Positions 1 through 12,700 of a stretch of DNA of 64,000 nt are shown here, piece by piece. This DNA comes from Manis javanica (Eukaryota; Chordata; Mammalia; Pholidota; Manidae): contig NC_133161.1 in the NCBI RefSeq assembly GCF_040802235.1, forward strand, positions 17,067,001 through 17,131,000. The letters run 5' to 3'. Under the pieces are notes generated by a model, which was not told the origin of the DNA, did no database searches, and worked only from the letters and a program-made list of their open reading frames with translations. A program made the position numbers and the translations under genes. Positions within the stretch are counted from its first letter, which is position 1, and each line of letters begins with the position of its first letter.

Positions 1-549
1 CTCAAAGTCTACTGATTTGAATGTTAGTCTCATCTAAAATACCTTCAGAGAAACATGTAGAATAGTGCTTGACCGAATATCTGGGTACTGCGGCCTGGCC
101 AAGTTGACACGTAGGTTTAACTACCACATCCACTGTGCACCCCCCAGCACATACCCACTCTTCCCGGAGGACCCTCTCCAGAAAGTGCTCAGAACATGGT
201 GGCATCAGGCCTGGACTCCATTCAGGAGTCCTTATTCCCAGAAGCAGGTGCAGCTGGCTCACTCTGATGTCCTATAGCACAGGGCTCCCAAGGCGTGCAG
301 GATGAACAGGTGGGTTCCAGAACCTTCTAGAACCCGCCAGAAGAGTGCCCTAAACCCAGAGTATGCTGAAAGTACCCAGTGTCATGCCAACTCCAGGGAC
401 AGATCTAGCCTGTTCTCCTCCTGAAAGGCCCATGGCTGTACCCCCTGAATATGAGCACAGTGGAGCAGGTGTGGGGCCTACAGTAGGGCAGTCCTTCCTA
501 GCAAACGATCCTGAAAGACAGACAAAGGGCCACACCACTTTTGAATACC

Positions 550-555
550 TTTAAT
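550..555 (-). terminator. STRA8: Probable STRA8 polyadenylation signal (ATTAAA)
   Basis: The minus strand reads ATTAAA about 160 bases after the STRA8 stop codon, giving a short 3' UTR. It is the first plausible signal downstream of the stop. A canonical AATAAA was not seen between 712 and it. Confidence 0.5.
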
Positions 556-711
556 AATCAGAAACAAAAAGTGAAAACCATTGAAAGGCTTCTGGGACAG
601 CCCACTCCAAAATGCCCCGGAAGCCTGAGGCAGGTGTAACCTTGACTGCCAGCACTTAAACTTGGAAACAGCCCACCCTCATTCATTCCCTTCTATGCCC
701 AAGTCCCCCCA

Positions 712-789
712 TCACAGGTCTTCATCATCATCAAAGGTCTCCATGCACCTCAACATTATCATCTCATCATCAATGGGAAGGTCTGGTTC
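712..789 (-). CDS. STRA8: STRA8 last coding exon
   Basis: After acceptor TTTTGCAG the exon reads EPDLPIDDEMIMLRCMETFD and then DDEDL, followed by TGA at 714-712. The acidic tail matches the end of mouse and human STRA8. Confidence 0.95.
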   Translation of the reverse strand, partial: EPDLPIDDEMIMLRCMETFDDDEDL

Positions 790-3700
790 CTGCAAAACAC
801 AGGGTAGAAGAAAATTACATTTTTATTTAAATTTAATTTATCCAGGCCCCCAGCAGAAGAGAGGGCCCCACCATCAGGCACACCCTGCTCCCTCAGTCTC
901 TACTTCCAGCCAAGATGGTAGGGCTATGGGGGGAAGGTCCAGTTTCCATTTCACCAACTCCATACTTCATGATCTCCAGATGGGCTTTTCCTGGAAACAG
1001 TAGAACTGGCTTCTTTCCTGTCCTGGGGATTTCCAAGGTCCCATATCAGAGACCGGGGAAATCTTAGAGCTTTAACCAACTGCCCAGCAGTAGAGGACAG
1101 TGAATTACAGCACAGTGTCCCCCTTGATAAAACAATGTGCAGCTGTTTCAAAACAAGGAAGGAAATGGCTCTCTAGTCATGGGATACACTGTTAAAGGAG
1201 AGCAATGTACGAAGCAATGCACATAGTAGGCACATTCATATTTGAAAGAATATATAAACATCTGTAGAATATCTCTGGATGGCTGCACAAGAAATTAGTC
1301 AGTAATGGTAGTTGCTTCTGGGGAAGGGAATGGGGTCACTGACCAAGGGGCACTAGGAGGAGACAGACTAAGCTTTCTTTGCATATCTTTTGGTAACGGT
1401 CGAATTTGAAACCATGTACGCGGGTTAGCTATTGGGCTATTGGAGATCATTTTTTTAAGCAGCAGCCATTGTTTGCTTAGCAAGGGTTTCTCATCCTTTT
1501 TACAAAGACCCCAGCCAACCTCTCTGACTCCCATTACCTCTTCCTGTACAAGTATTTTCCTGGGTTTTTGCTCTTCCCGTCTCTCTGCAGCTCAACAGAA
1601 AATGACCCCAGTTGTTTGTTAGCTCTGCTTGTCAGAGGTCGACCCCCTTGGGCCCTGGGAAGATTGCTAAACCCAGTCAGCCATCTCATGAATATGGGAC
1701 CTGGTCCCAAGATTGGGGGCTGATTCTGCAATCCAAGGCTCTCCAGCTTCAGGAATCTGCATTTCCAACCAGCATCCCCAGCAACTCAAGTCTGAGCGCC
1801 TCTGTGTTACGTGGATACTCCCATCCCGCGTGGTCTTCCTTTTCCGCCACATGTGGGGCAAGGATTGTCCCATCACCCCAATCCCACAGCCTTGGTAAAG
1901 TGGACTGACTCCTGTGTTCTGGAGAAGGAGGGACACAGTGGTGAGGGACAGACGGCCAAGGATTGGTGGAAGGTGGAGAGCAAACCAGAGGGAAGGGCCC
2001 TTGGTTCCAGGTTGGAGACTCAGTGGTCTCGGCAGAGCGAAATGAGGGGTTAGAGGGGAAAAGGGCCACTTATACCTTAGCCTATTGGAAATCTGTCCTA
2101 ATTATTTTTAGACAAACATTTTTGTGATTATTGCTCACCTTTTTAATAAGCAGCTGTGTTTGCTAAATCAGTAGAGAGAAACCCACAGGTATGAATCTGA
2201 AAGGCGCCTGTTCCTTTGTGGCTCAGGTGTAAACCCCTCCCTTCATGAGAGCTTCTGGAATGTACCTTCTAACCAAGACCCTCGCTACTTAGTCACCATA
2301 AGCTGCACAGTCAGCTTTCAGGAAGCAGAAATTAATACCCTTTGAGAGCCTAGAGCACATATTACCCCCGGGTCTCATACGGTGATTAAGCAGCTTGGGC
2401 TCCTGGAAAGGTGTCAAGGAATGACACAACATTTGCAAATGCCTGTGGAGAGCCAGGCCTCTGGGATATGGCTGCTACTTAATGGGCTCCAGTCTCAGGC
2501 TGCCCTGGAGGCGGTCCATCTCTCTCTTCCCTCAGTCTCCCCCCAGCATCTTCTATTCCACAGGATGCATCAGGCTGAGGTTGACCATCCCTGGAGCAGC
2601 ATGGAGGGGCACCGCCTGCCAGGGGCCCCCTGGTGAGCTGGGTGAGGGCCACTAGGGCTCCCCTCAAGAGCCCTAAGGGAGGTGAGTGAAGGTCTCCACC
2701 CTCTGCTCTGTCCTACCTGTTTGATCTGAAAATTAACAGCCGGGAGGCCTTTAAAATAATTGATGATCTGCATGTAGAGCTGAAACTTCTCCTCTGGATT
2801 TTCAGGGTTGCAGCCAGCAAATGCTGAACTGGAAGAAGAAACAGCAAATATTTAGCATCCTAATCTTTTACCTCTGCTTGTACGCCCTAAAAGCTTTGGA
2901 TTATAGTGTGAACCAAGCACTGCATCAGCGCTCGTGTTCCGTGTTAGACCTACCGCATGGGGGCACCTCAGGTCTGACGCAGACATGCGATGTGGCTCAG
3001 CAGCCACAGGCAGACCAGCAGCCTAGGACATTGCTGCCCGAGGCCAACTCTTGGGGAGAGGGGGAATCTGGCTCCCCTGTTCCAGAGGTACAGCTGAGGA
3101 CACTCAATGGGGTGCCAGTCTCCCTACACTTAAACCCCCAGCTGGATTCTCAGACCAGCTGGAGCCCTTCTTGGAAGGTTTGCATTGCCTCAGCTCCAAT
3201 GCCATGCTTGGAACCTCCAGGGAGGTCTGTAGGGAGACTGGTTCCTGTGCCCTCATTCAATGTCCTCAGCTGTGCCTCTGGAACAAGGGAGCCAGATCAC
3301 TGTCTCCCTGAGAACCAGCCTTGGGCAGCAATGCCCCACGCTCTTGGTCCACCTGTGACTGCTGAGACAGACAACTCAGGGGCCACGTGGCACGTCTGAC
3401 TAGGTCCTGAGATGCTCCCGCAGTAGGTCTGACATGGAACACAAGCCCTGATGTGGGGAGAAGGCCTGTCCTGCAGACTCCCTTCCCACTGCCTTCCTGG
3501 GACCAGGGCAGAAGCCCCATGACGGGGACGCCCAGCGCCGGGCTGTGACCTCACTTCCTCCTAGAAGGAGATCCCATAGTCAGCCTAAGAACCCTCTGGC
3601 AGCAACCCTTGCCTTTTCTAGTGAAAAGTAGAAAGAACATTTTAAAATAGGTTGTTTTTTGGTTCTGTCAGCACAGCAAGGAGTTTCAGTATTGCTCGGC

Positions 3701-6700
3701 GAGGACACTTTGGCAAGCCTGAGCCCAGCTTAGAAACAGCATGTCCACCACCAGCTGGTTCCAGTAAAATCAAACTCCAGACACAGCTGAGAAGGGACAG
3801 AGTCACTGCACAAAATCACTGCAGGGGTTTGGGACAAGCCTGTCCAGCCGGGTGGAGCAGGTGACAGAGGAGAGAAGGCTGGCGTGCTGGCAGACGGCCA
3901 GGAAGCCAGGGTCAGCCCGTCCTCGCATCCTCGGCACAATGGAGCTGGTCCTTAGGGTCAGGGATGTATGTCACCCTCACTTCCTAGGCAGAAAAACTGT
4001 GCTCAGGCTTTTTAGCCATGCCACAAGCACAGGTGTCTGCAGGGCAGGTACCTTGGGGCTGAAAGACCACAGCTTTTCAAGGTAGCAGGGGGATTTCAGT
4101 CCTCCTGGCGCTCCCCAGAAAATGGCCCTGTGGTACAGACTTAGTCAAGTTGCTCTTTTAGAATCTCCCCAGATCCTGTTTTGTGTCTTCTCACTTCCTG
4201 TGGTCAGCCACCCCCACCTCCCTCCCTCCAGACCCAGGCCCACCAGCCCTGTGAAAAGCAGCTTTGCCTCCACCGGGTACAGCTCAGAGACTCCCCTAAG
4301 CTCAGCACTCAGGCCTGTTTCCATGCAGGCGCAGGTGCTATGTGCTCCAGAGGCCCCAGCCCACCTCCCAGACCAAGCCTACCGCTGCCACCTGCCTGCA
4401 GCCACCTCACCTGGGAGGACTGTGCAATGTGAACAGCCTGGAGTTGATAATCAGTTGTGTGTCAGCCCTGGGTCAGGGTGGAGGAATGTTTTACTCTGAA
4501 GAAGCCCCAGGCAAGATCCTCCCCAGAGCAATGGCACAATCCCAGGACCAGCCAACTTGGAACCACAGAAAAAGTGGATCTCCAAGAACTTCCCCTGAAT
4601 TATGCAGCCTGCTGGGGGGCTGCAGGCGCCACGCCACGGAACATCCCCCAGGGGTACACACTCATGTATACACTCCAGGAACACACTCCTACACACCCCC
4701 TTCCTCACCTAGAGCTGGATGTGCTTGGAGTCTCACTTTTGTCCAGGAAACTTGCCACATCAAAGGTGTCTTCCAAAAGGATCTGAAAGAAAGCACAGAA
4801 CTTCGTGTGTCAGGAACAGCTCTGCAGAGGAGAAAGAGGTATGACGTCCCTCTCTCTTTCTCCCTCATTCCCAAACGGCAGGCATGTTAAAGGTGGGGCC
4901 CAAACCCTGGGTCTCTGCTGGGTGACCTCCCCGGAGGGTGCATATCAAGCTCTTGCCCACCCAGAACAAAGTGCCAACCCTGGAGGCTGCTGAGAGGGGC
5001 AGGGAAGCACTGAGGACTGTGGTCTCTTTTTAAAGAAGGCAGGAGCTCAGGCTGCAGTTGCAGCAGCCAGAGCACAGCCTCAGTTTACACTGGAAAAAGG
5101 CTCATCTACACGGTCCCATGTGCAGAGACTATTTGAGCCCCAGGGCCACAGTTCAGCAGTTTCATGCCCAGGCAGCTGCACACAGAGGTTAGGGGCTCTG
5201 GGTTTAGGTTGTTGGGAGAGCCATCTCCCAGCCCTGCCTCACTAAGCTGTGTAGTCTCAGCCAAGTGATTTCATTTCTGGAATCCTGCTCTATAAAGGGG
5301 ATTCACAACAGTGCCTGACCATAGGGATGTCGTAAGAATTAAATAAGATGATATATGCGAAGCACCTGGCACATGGTGATAGCTCAAATATGTTACCTAT
5401 TATTGAACATTATCTGCTTTATAAAAGAAACACATGTTCATAGTGGAAATTCTGGAAAATAGAAGCAGATAAAGGAAATGAAAATCACTGACAAACAATC
5501 CCCCCAGAGATGTCCATCGTTGACATATTGATCTATTTCCCAATCCATATTATGTCGTATGTTTCCAATTTGGGACTCTTGCTTTTTAGATAGTTCACAG
5601 TCCTGCTTTCCTTTAATTTGTTGAAAAATATGAAATATTCAACAGAGATGTGAGGTACACTTAGGATTGCAAGATTTAGCAAATAAAAATAGAGGATGAT
5701 TAGTTAAATTCAAATTTTAGATAAAGAATGAATAATTGTTTAGCATAAGAATGTACCAAATATTGCACGGGGCATTCTTATGTTAAAATTTTAACTGGAT
5801 GTGCTTTATCTGGCACCCCATTCACACTGACAGGCACTCTGGGAAGAGGGGAGGGAGTCCTCTGGCCCGGAGTTGTCAGGTTCTGGCAGGTTCTATAGGG
5901 TCTCTCCTCTGCTCTCACCAGGGAAACGCTGCTCTCTCTCTGATGCCTTGTTTGCCCTCCATGTCTCAGCATCTGCTTCCCCTGAACTGAATCTCCTGGG
6001 ACTCCAACCATGTGGCTGGTGTTCTAGTTTTCTGGTGTTCTTCTTCTGTTATCACTTTGGTCATCTCAATGAGGACCTGGAAGAGGTCACTGAAAGGCCT
6101 GACCTCCTCTGTGCATCAGCCCAGAAGCCCATCCACTGCGTTCCTCCAAGCAGGGCTCAGGCAGAGACCCAGGACCTAAGCTCCTGCCCTCAGCCAATCA
6201 GTCCACCAAAATTGCAGGCCACACTGTCCTTCCCTATGCAAATCCCTGGCACTACCCACTCCGGGAGGGGCATGGGCAGGCTCTGTGGTCCTTCTGGGGC
6301 ACCCAGCACCATACAGAGCCACATCTCTCAGAACTGAAAGGGCACCGCCCGGGTGCCTCCTGGGCACCCCTGACCCCAAACACAGCTGCTCCACAGCAGA
6401 ACCTCTCCGGGAGCTCCAGTAGCTAAAGAGGTTTCACTGCAACTAATGTAGAAGTCACAGCAGGACTAACCACTCTGGGCACAAGTGTTCTCTGTTCTGC
6501 TAACCTTGGCACCCTGCCCTGGGTTGGTCCCAAACTGGGGATGCCGGTGTGGGCAGAGCCAGCTCTGGGCATGGCTGAGGGACTCTGCTGCCAGCATCCC
6601 TCAACCTCAGAAGAAAGTGAGCCCTTAGCCCTTCCTGAAGAAGGCAGGACGAGCCAATTCCATGATTTGGGCACTTTAGATTCTGGGGCTTTCTCTTTGG

Positions 6701-9700
6701 GTCTGCTCTTGCCTGAACAAAGGTCTGTGTTGCAAATTCGCCCACACGCAGTGGACAGTTTGACAGAATTATTCATGCATTCAGTGTATGTTTTCCTTTT
6801 GCCTTTTGTTGTGAGACTCCAGGGCCAGGTACTTCAGGGCTGCAAAGATGTCTAGGCGGGCTCACGTATGCCCTGGATATGAGGTCTTTGGCTGCTGGCC
6901 ATCTGGCCTTGCTTTGACCATTAAGGAGAACTCACGTCCTCTCATGGTGGACCCAGCGTGAGTGGACAAACAGATAGAAGCCAAAGTCCAGAGGAGTGAT
7001 GCTTTGGTGGGGAGGGGACAGGGGGCAGTGGCTGAGTGTTGCAGGTCTTCACTGGGAGTCCCCTCCAGTAAGGCCATGGGCATCAGTCACCTGGGGTGCT
7101 TGTTAAAAATGCAGGTTCTGAGCCACCCCACTCGGGGACTCTGAGTCAGTGGGTCTGGGGCATTAGCCAGCCACCTGCTTTTTTTACTAAATGCCACCTG
7201 AGAAGCATCAGGAGGGTTGACCATAAACAGGTATCAAAGGGCAGAGGGATTTGAAAAAAAAAAAATCTATGATGAAGGAGATACAATCTCCAGGGAAGGA
7301 ACCGGGCATCCTGGACAAGCCACCCCACTCAGCAGGCCTCATCTGTAACCTGGGAGGACTGGGCCAGGTGACCAAGATCCCACAGCTCTCCAGGCCTGGG
7401 CCCTGCTGGCTGGGAAACTTCCCAGAGGACGGGTCCCCCCCGGGGTCAGAGGCACTGGGAGGCTCTCGAGCGCTGTGACTCCCCAGACAGACACCAGACA
7501 TCTCTCCTCAAAGGGACCACCCACTCCAGGGTGTGTGGAAATTCAGGGCAAGACCAGGGGTGACATGTACCTGACAGAGGCCATGGATGCTCAGTGACAC
7601 AGACTGTAGGACAGGCTCAGAGAGCAAGAACTGCATGCCCCCGGGCTAGAGAAGCCAGGGCAGACCCGGCCCCGTGTGGGAGCAGCAGCCTGCAGAGGCT
7701 GGCCTAATTCTGGAAGAGGACTTGAGGGGCCCACTTTGATCTCAGTGCTGAGTGGCCACTAACGCCACCAAACCATGGCCATTCTAGCCTTGAACTCTGA
7801 GAGCGCATGCATAGTGAATGTGGTCGCCTCCTCAACATGTATCCCCCTCTCCTCACTGAGCAGCAGCCATGTTCTTTGGGGTGGACACTGACCTCCTCTT
7901 AGGGATTGGGCCCGACTGGTCCAAACATAATCCTAACCTGATTATGCCAGGCATTGGCTCAGTAATCTGACAACCTGGCCAATTCCAGCCAATAAGAGGG
8001 CAGGAGAGGTATGATGGAAATTTCTGGAAAAGGCCTTCCTTGACCCTTAAGCAAGAGCCGCAGGGAATCTCTCTCCTTATGGATACAGAGGAGGAGGAAC
8101 GACAGCTCAGTCGCTACCAGTTGCCATCCCATGGTCACGCGGAGTGGGGGAGTGGGGAGGGAGAGCAGGTGGGAAGCCAGCCTTAGGATGAGGCAGAGCA
8201 GGGAGAAGGGAGGCGCCGAGTGCCTGTGACGGCGGCCGGGGCTACCGGGAGGCATTCCCTGTCTCAGGGCCTCCCTGGGTTTGAACAGTACGTTCTTCAT
8301 GTTTATTGAAAAAGTAAAGTGCAGCCAAGAGTCCCAGCTGACACAGACTTCCAAGCCCTCTCTTATAATCCCCATGGCCAGGAAACTAACCAGAGCAAAA
8401 GAAATTCTGTGGCTGTGGGGATCATGTTGGGAAGCTCAGAATTCCACCCTGGGAGCCAGAATCCCGACACACCTTGAACTTGCTACATGACCCTGGGCAG
8501 ATCCCTAGTGTCTCCAGGCCAAAGGTGAGAGAGTCGCTTTCAGCCCTCCACCCACCCAACAGGGTCTGCTCACCTCCTCGGGGGTAGAGGTGAGGGAGCA
8601 GCTGGCCCCCTGGCTCTCGACTCCACTGTCTTTCATGCTGCCCTCAGCACAGGCTGACTCCTGACAGGCCCCTGCGAGGCCTGGGAGGCTGCTGTGTATC
8701 TGTGCCCAGACCTGCAGGAGGCTGGCCTTCCTCGTTTCAGAGAGGTTCTGCCACAGGTGGGAGATGGCCGCAGAGACGATGGGGAGAGTCACCTCCTGAG
8801 AGGAGACAATGCCGTTCGCAGTCAGAAGGTCCATGGTCTGCTTGTAGAAGCTGAGATACCTGGAACAGAGACGGCACCGTTCCCAGGCCTGAACCGGCTG
8901 CAGGTCTCTCCGCAAGCTGTCTCCTCAGCGTGCTGCCTGCCGGGTGGTCCACAGCCCATGGGCCTTCCTGCAGCTCTGTGGTTTCCCAGGGGCTTAGCCC
9001 TCCTTGTCGCTGCATGCCCCTGACCCTTGGAGAGCAGAGGCCATCTTGCGGCCATGTGACATAGACCTGTGCTCTGGGGTCCTCCCCCAAGTCCTTGCAG
9101 AGCCCACGAGCAGCTCTCTGTCTGAGAGAAGAGTCGGGGGAGAGAGGCCTGGCGGCCTCAGCTCAGCCCCGGGGAGGTGCTTAAAATTCTGAGCCCATGA
9201 ACCTGCAGACGTGATTTGATGCCCCCTTTAATTTGGGGCCTGAAAGTCAGGCTCAGCTGAGCAGTGGGCCTCCTCCCAGAAGCCACCACGGCCGCCAAGG
9301 GCCTTGGGTCTGCTGGGGGCCGTGAGTGGCACTAGGAGTCTGAGCTGACTTTTTGCTGTCCTTCTAACTACAAGACCAATGATGCTGCCGAAGGCCGACT
9401 TGTTGGGGGGTGGGGGTGGGGGGGTGCTTTAGCCCTCATAATCCCCAACAGCCCCCCAAATAAACACCCACTCTGAGTAAACACAGTGTACATGCTCTGC
9501 AAATACAGCTTCCAGACCATTTCCCTAGCCCCTCTGCCAGCCCCCTGCCAAGCCCCTCCTGTACGCGAATGCCGAGCTTCCGCAGCTCAGCGCCGGGCCT
9601 GGCAGGGCTCGCAGGCTGCACCAGCCCCGGGGCCGGAGCCCCGGCCCGCCCCCCAGCAGCCGCGCACCGTTCGAACTCCAGGGGGTCCGGCGGTGAGGCG

Positions 9701-12700
9701 GCTGGGGAGTGGGGGAGCTCCACTTTCTCCTCTTCCCCCTTCTCCTCGTCTTCATCCTCTTCTTGGTCTTCCTCCTCCCCTTCCTCCTCTTCCTCAGTGT
9801 CCTTCTCAGGGGCTTCAGTGGGGCACCAGGTGGCAGAACCTTTCTGCAGAACTTGGTTCAAGACCAGGCTGGTGAGAAAACAGAAGTAAGACAGCTACAG
9901 ACTACGGCCCCCCAGCAACACTGAAATTCATAACAGTTTTAGCAAATACGTGTGAAGATGGCTACATCATGACCGAGCAGGGCTTTTCTTGAGAACGCAA
10001 GTTGACTGGTTTGAACTTTGAAGATCAGTCCCCAGAGCGCACCACCTCAGCAGACCGTACGACCATCTCAGCAGAGGCAGAAAAGCGCTGGCAAAACTCA
10101 ATATCCACTCATGAGAAAATCTCTCAGCGAACTCAGGACAGAAGGGAACTTCCTCAGCCTGATGAAGGGCCTCTGCAATGACCGGCAGCTAACGTCATAT
10201 TAAACAATAAAAGACTGTTTCTCCACTAGATCGAGAACCAGACAAGCATGTCCACAATGACCACTTTATTCAAAATCACACTGGCAATTCTAGCCAGTCC
10301 AATAGGAAAAAAAAAAAAGAAATAAAAGGTATACAGATAGGAAATAAAGAGGTGACTTTCTTTGCAGACAATGTGGTGATCGAAGTAGAAAATCCCAGAG
10401 AATCTACGAATATGTGACTAGAACTCAGAAGGGAATTTAGCAACTTTGCAGAATATGAGGCCAACATACAAAAACTCAAAAAGGTCAGTAGTATTCCTAT
10501 ATACTAGTAGTGAACAAAATTGAAATTGTAAAACATATCATTTAGAATAGTACCAAAACCATGAAATACTTAAACTAATACTTAGATTCAACCCAAAAAG
10601 CTCAATTTAGAAAAGAAAAAATGGTAAGTTGGATTTTCTAAAAAATTTAGAATTCTGTTTTTCAAAAGACAGTTTTTAGAGGATGAAACAGTATGATGCA
10701 ATTTGGAAAACCAGAACTTGTACCCACAGAATCTTTTCATACTGACAGGAGTAATCCCCAAGGTATCATGTTGAGTTAAAAAGCAAGTGCACTAGAGGAA
10801 AACAGGAGGATTTTTTTTTTTAGAGAAAGGCTTTCTGAGAATTTCCCCAAACTCAGGTACTATAACAGATCAACAGGTTAGACTTCATTTTTGCATGGCC
10901 AAAAAAACCCCACAGAAATGTCAGAAAGAAAATAATAAAACAAATGACCAAGGGAAAACTGTTCACAAGTCATACACTAGAAAGAGAGCTAATTTCTCAG
11001 TATATATAAGAGCTTCTAGCATTAAATAACAAAAAAGATCACCAATCCAACAGGAAAATGGGCAAAAAGTAGGTGCAAAAAGTTGTCACAAAGGAAAATA
11101 CAAATAATCTTGAACAAAGGCATTTTAGCTCACTCATAATTTAATCAATCAATGAAAATATAATAACTCTAAAATATAATCAGTCTATTCCTGTGCTGGT
11201 ACCACAGTTTTAATCATTGCAGGTTGATAATATTTCCAGTGAAAAATCCCCCCTAGTCATTATGATTTTAAAAGAAATGAAGCTATTCTCATATGGGCAA
11301 GTAACATAAGTATTGATAAGATTTTAGTATGTGATCAAGTTTATATCATAAATCAGTAAGGCAAGGATGGCTTATGTCATAAACAGAGTGGAATCAGTGA
11401 CTGGCCATTTGGGAAACGCAAATGTCCACCTCACTGAGACCATCTCCCAGGCCGATTGTGAGATGGGGCCTGGTCTGATTTGTAAAATGTGTCCACAGAC
11501 AGCCTGCCACATACACTCAACACATACACACATTACACCTCCCTTCTCCCCTCTGGGTCCAAAATGGTGACGGCAGCTGTCTGTATGGAGTGCGATTGGA
11601 GGTGGTCATGTCCTTCTTTATGCTTTTCTGTATTCTCACTTTGTCTACCATGCAAAATTCACTGAATTGTAATAATTTATCATTTCCCCCTGATTATCTC
11701 CCTTAGAATATAAAACATGTTCATTGTTGAAGAAATGTAGAAAACACAGAAAAGCACAGAGAAGAAAAAATGTCATCAGTGACCCCACCGAAAATGACAG
11801 GACATGATAGCACTTCATGTAGGCAGGCTTTTGGTAGGTTCTGAACAGCAAGCAGTTTGCAGCCCTATTTTCAGAGTGAATACATTTGATGGTACTGAGT
11901 CCCGTCAGAGGTCAACTTGAATATACACAGTGCTGTGGCGAGGGCCCGGCAATTGCCCCCCAAAGTGCAGCCTGCTTCCAAGGCTTTGGAAGCAGCTCTG
12001 CAGGGTGAAGATGTGGCACTGCGGGCTGAGCCATCCTTCAAGAGCACAGCAGCGAATACATCTACATGGCATACACAAAAATCCCAGACAGCCTGAGAGT
12101 TAAATAGCAAAGAGGAGAGCATAAAAGCATAAAAGGACAAGAGAGGCATTCTTAAATCAGCCCCTCTTTCACAGTTTGAGTGTGACATTTGAAATGAGCT
12201 CCCCTTTCAGCATCTGTGACATGCAGGCCTACCATGGTTTCCTTCCCTCTCTAACCTCCAACTTGCCTTTTCTTAGGTTCCTATGAAGCTTGGAAAGTGG
12301 GTGGAGCTTGAGATTTTCCTTATATTTATCTATATCCTTCAATAAAGCCCTTAATAATTTTTTTCTTAAAGCTATAATACAATATGAAAACTATGATCTC
12401 ATTTCTCTATAAAATAAGGTGCAAAATAGAAAAAAAAACTAGGCTATTCTTTGAAATTAACATTGATAGCTCTTGAGTGGTGAAGCAACATGTATTTTTA
12501 TTTTCTCTTTTGGGCCTTTCTGAAGTTTTTGACATTTTCTGTAATAAGCATGGATTATTATTATAATTGGGAAAAAAGCCAATGCATGTTATTAGAATAA
12601 AAGAAAAGAACTCTCTCTACCACTAAACTGTTCCTGAAAAGACTGTTCCAAACTTGTCTGTTCTGCATTCTGGAGGGGAAGTTGAGCAGGAGCAGAACAG

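Noticed and set aside
2821..3399. 192-codon plus-strand open frame
   Set aside because: It starts in the antisense of a STRA8 exon and runs through the large inverted repeat. No protein similarity is recognised.
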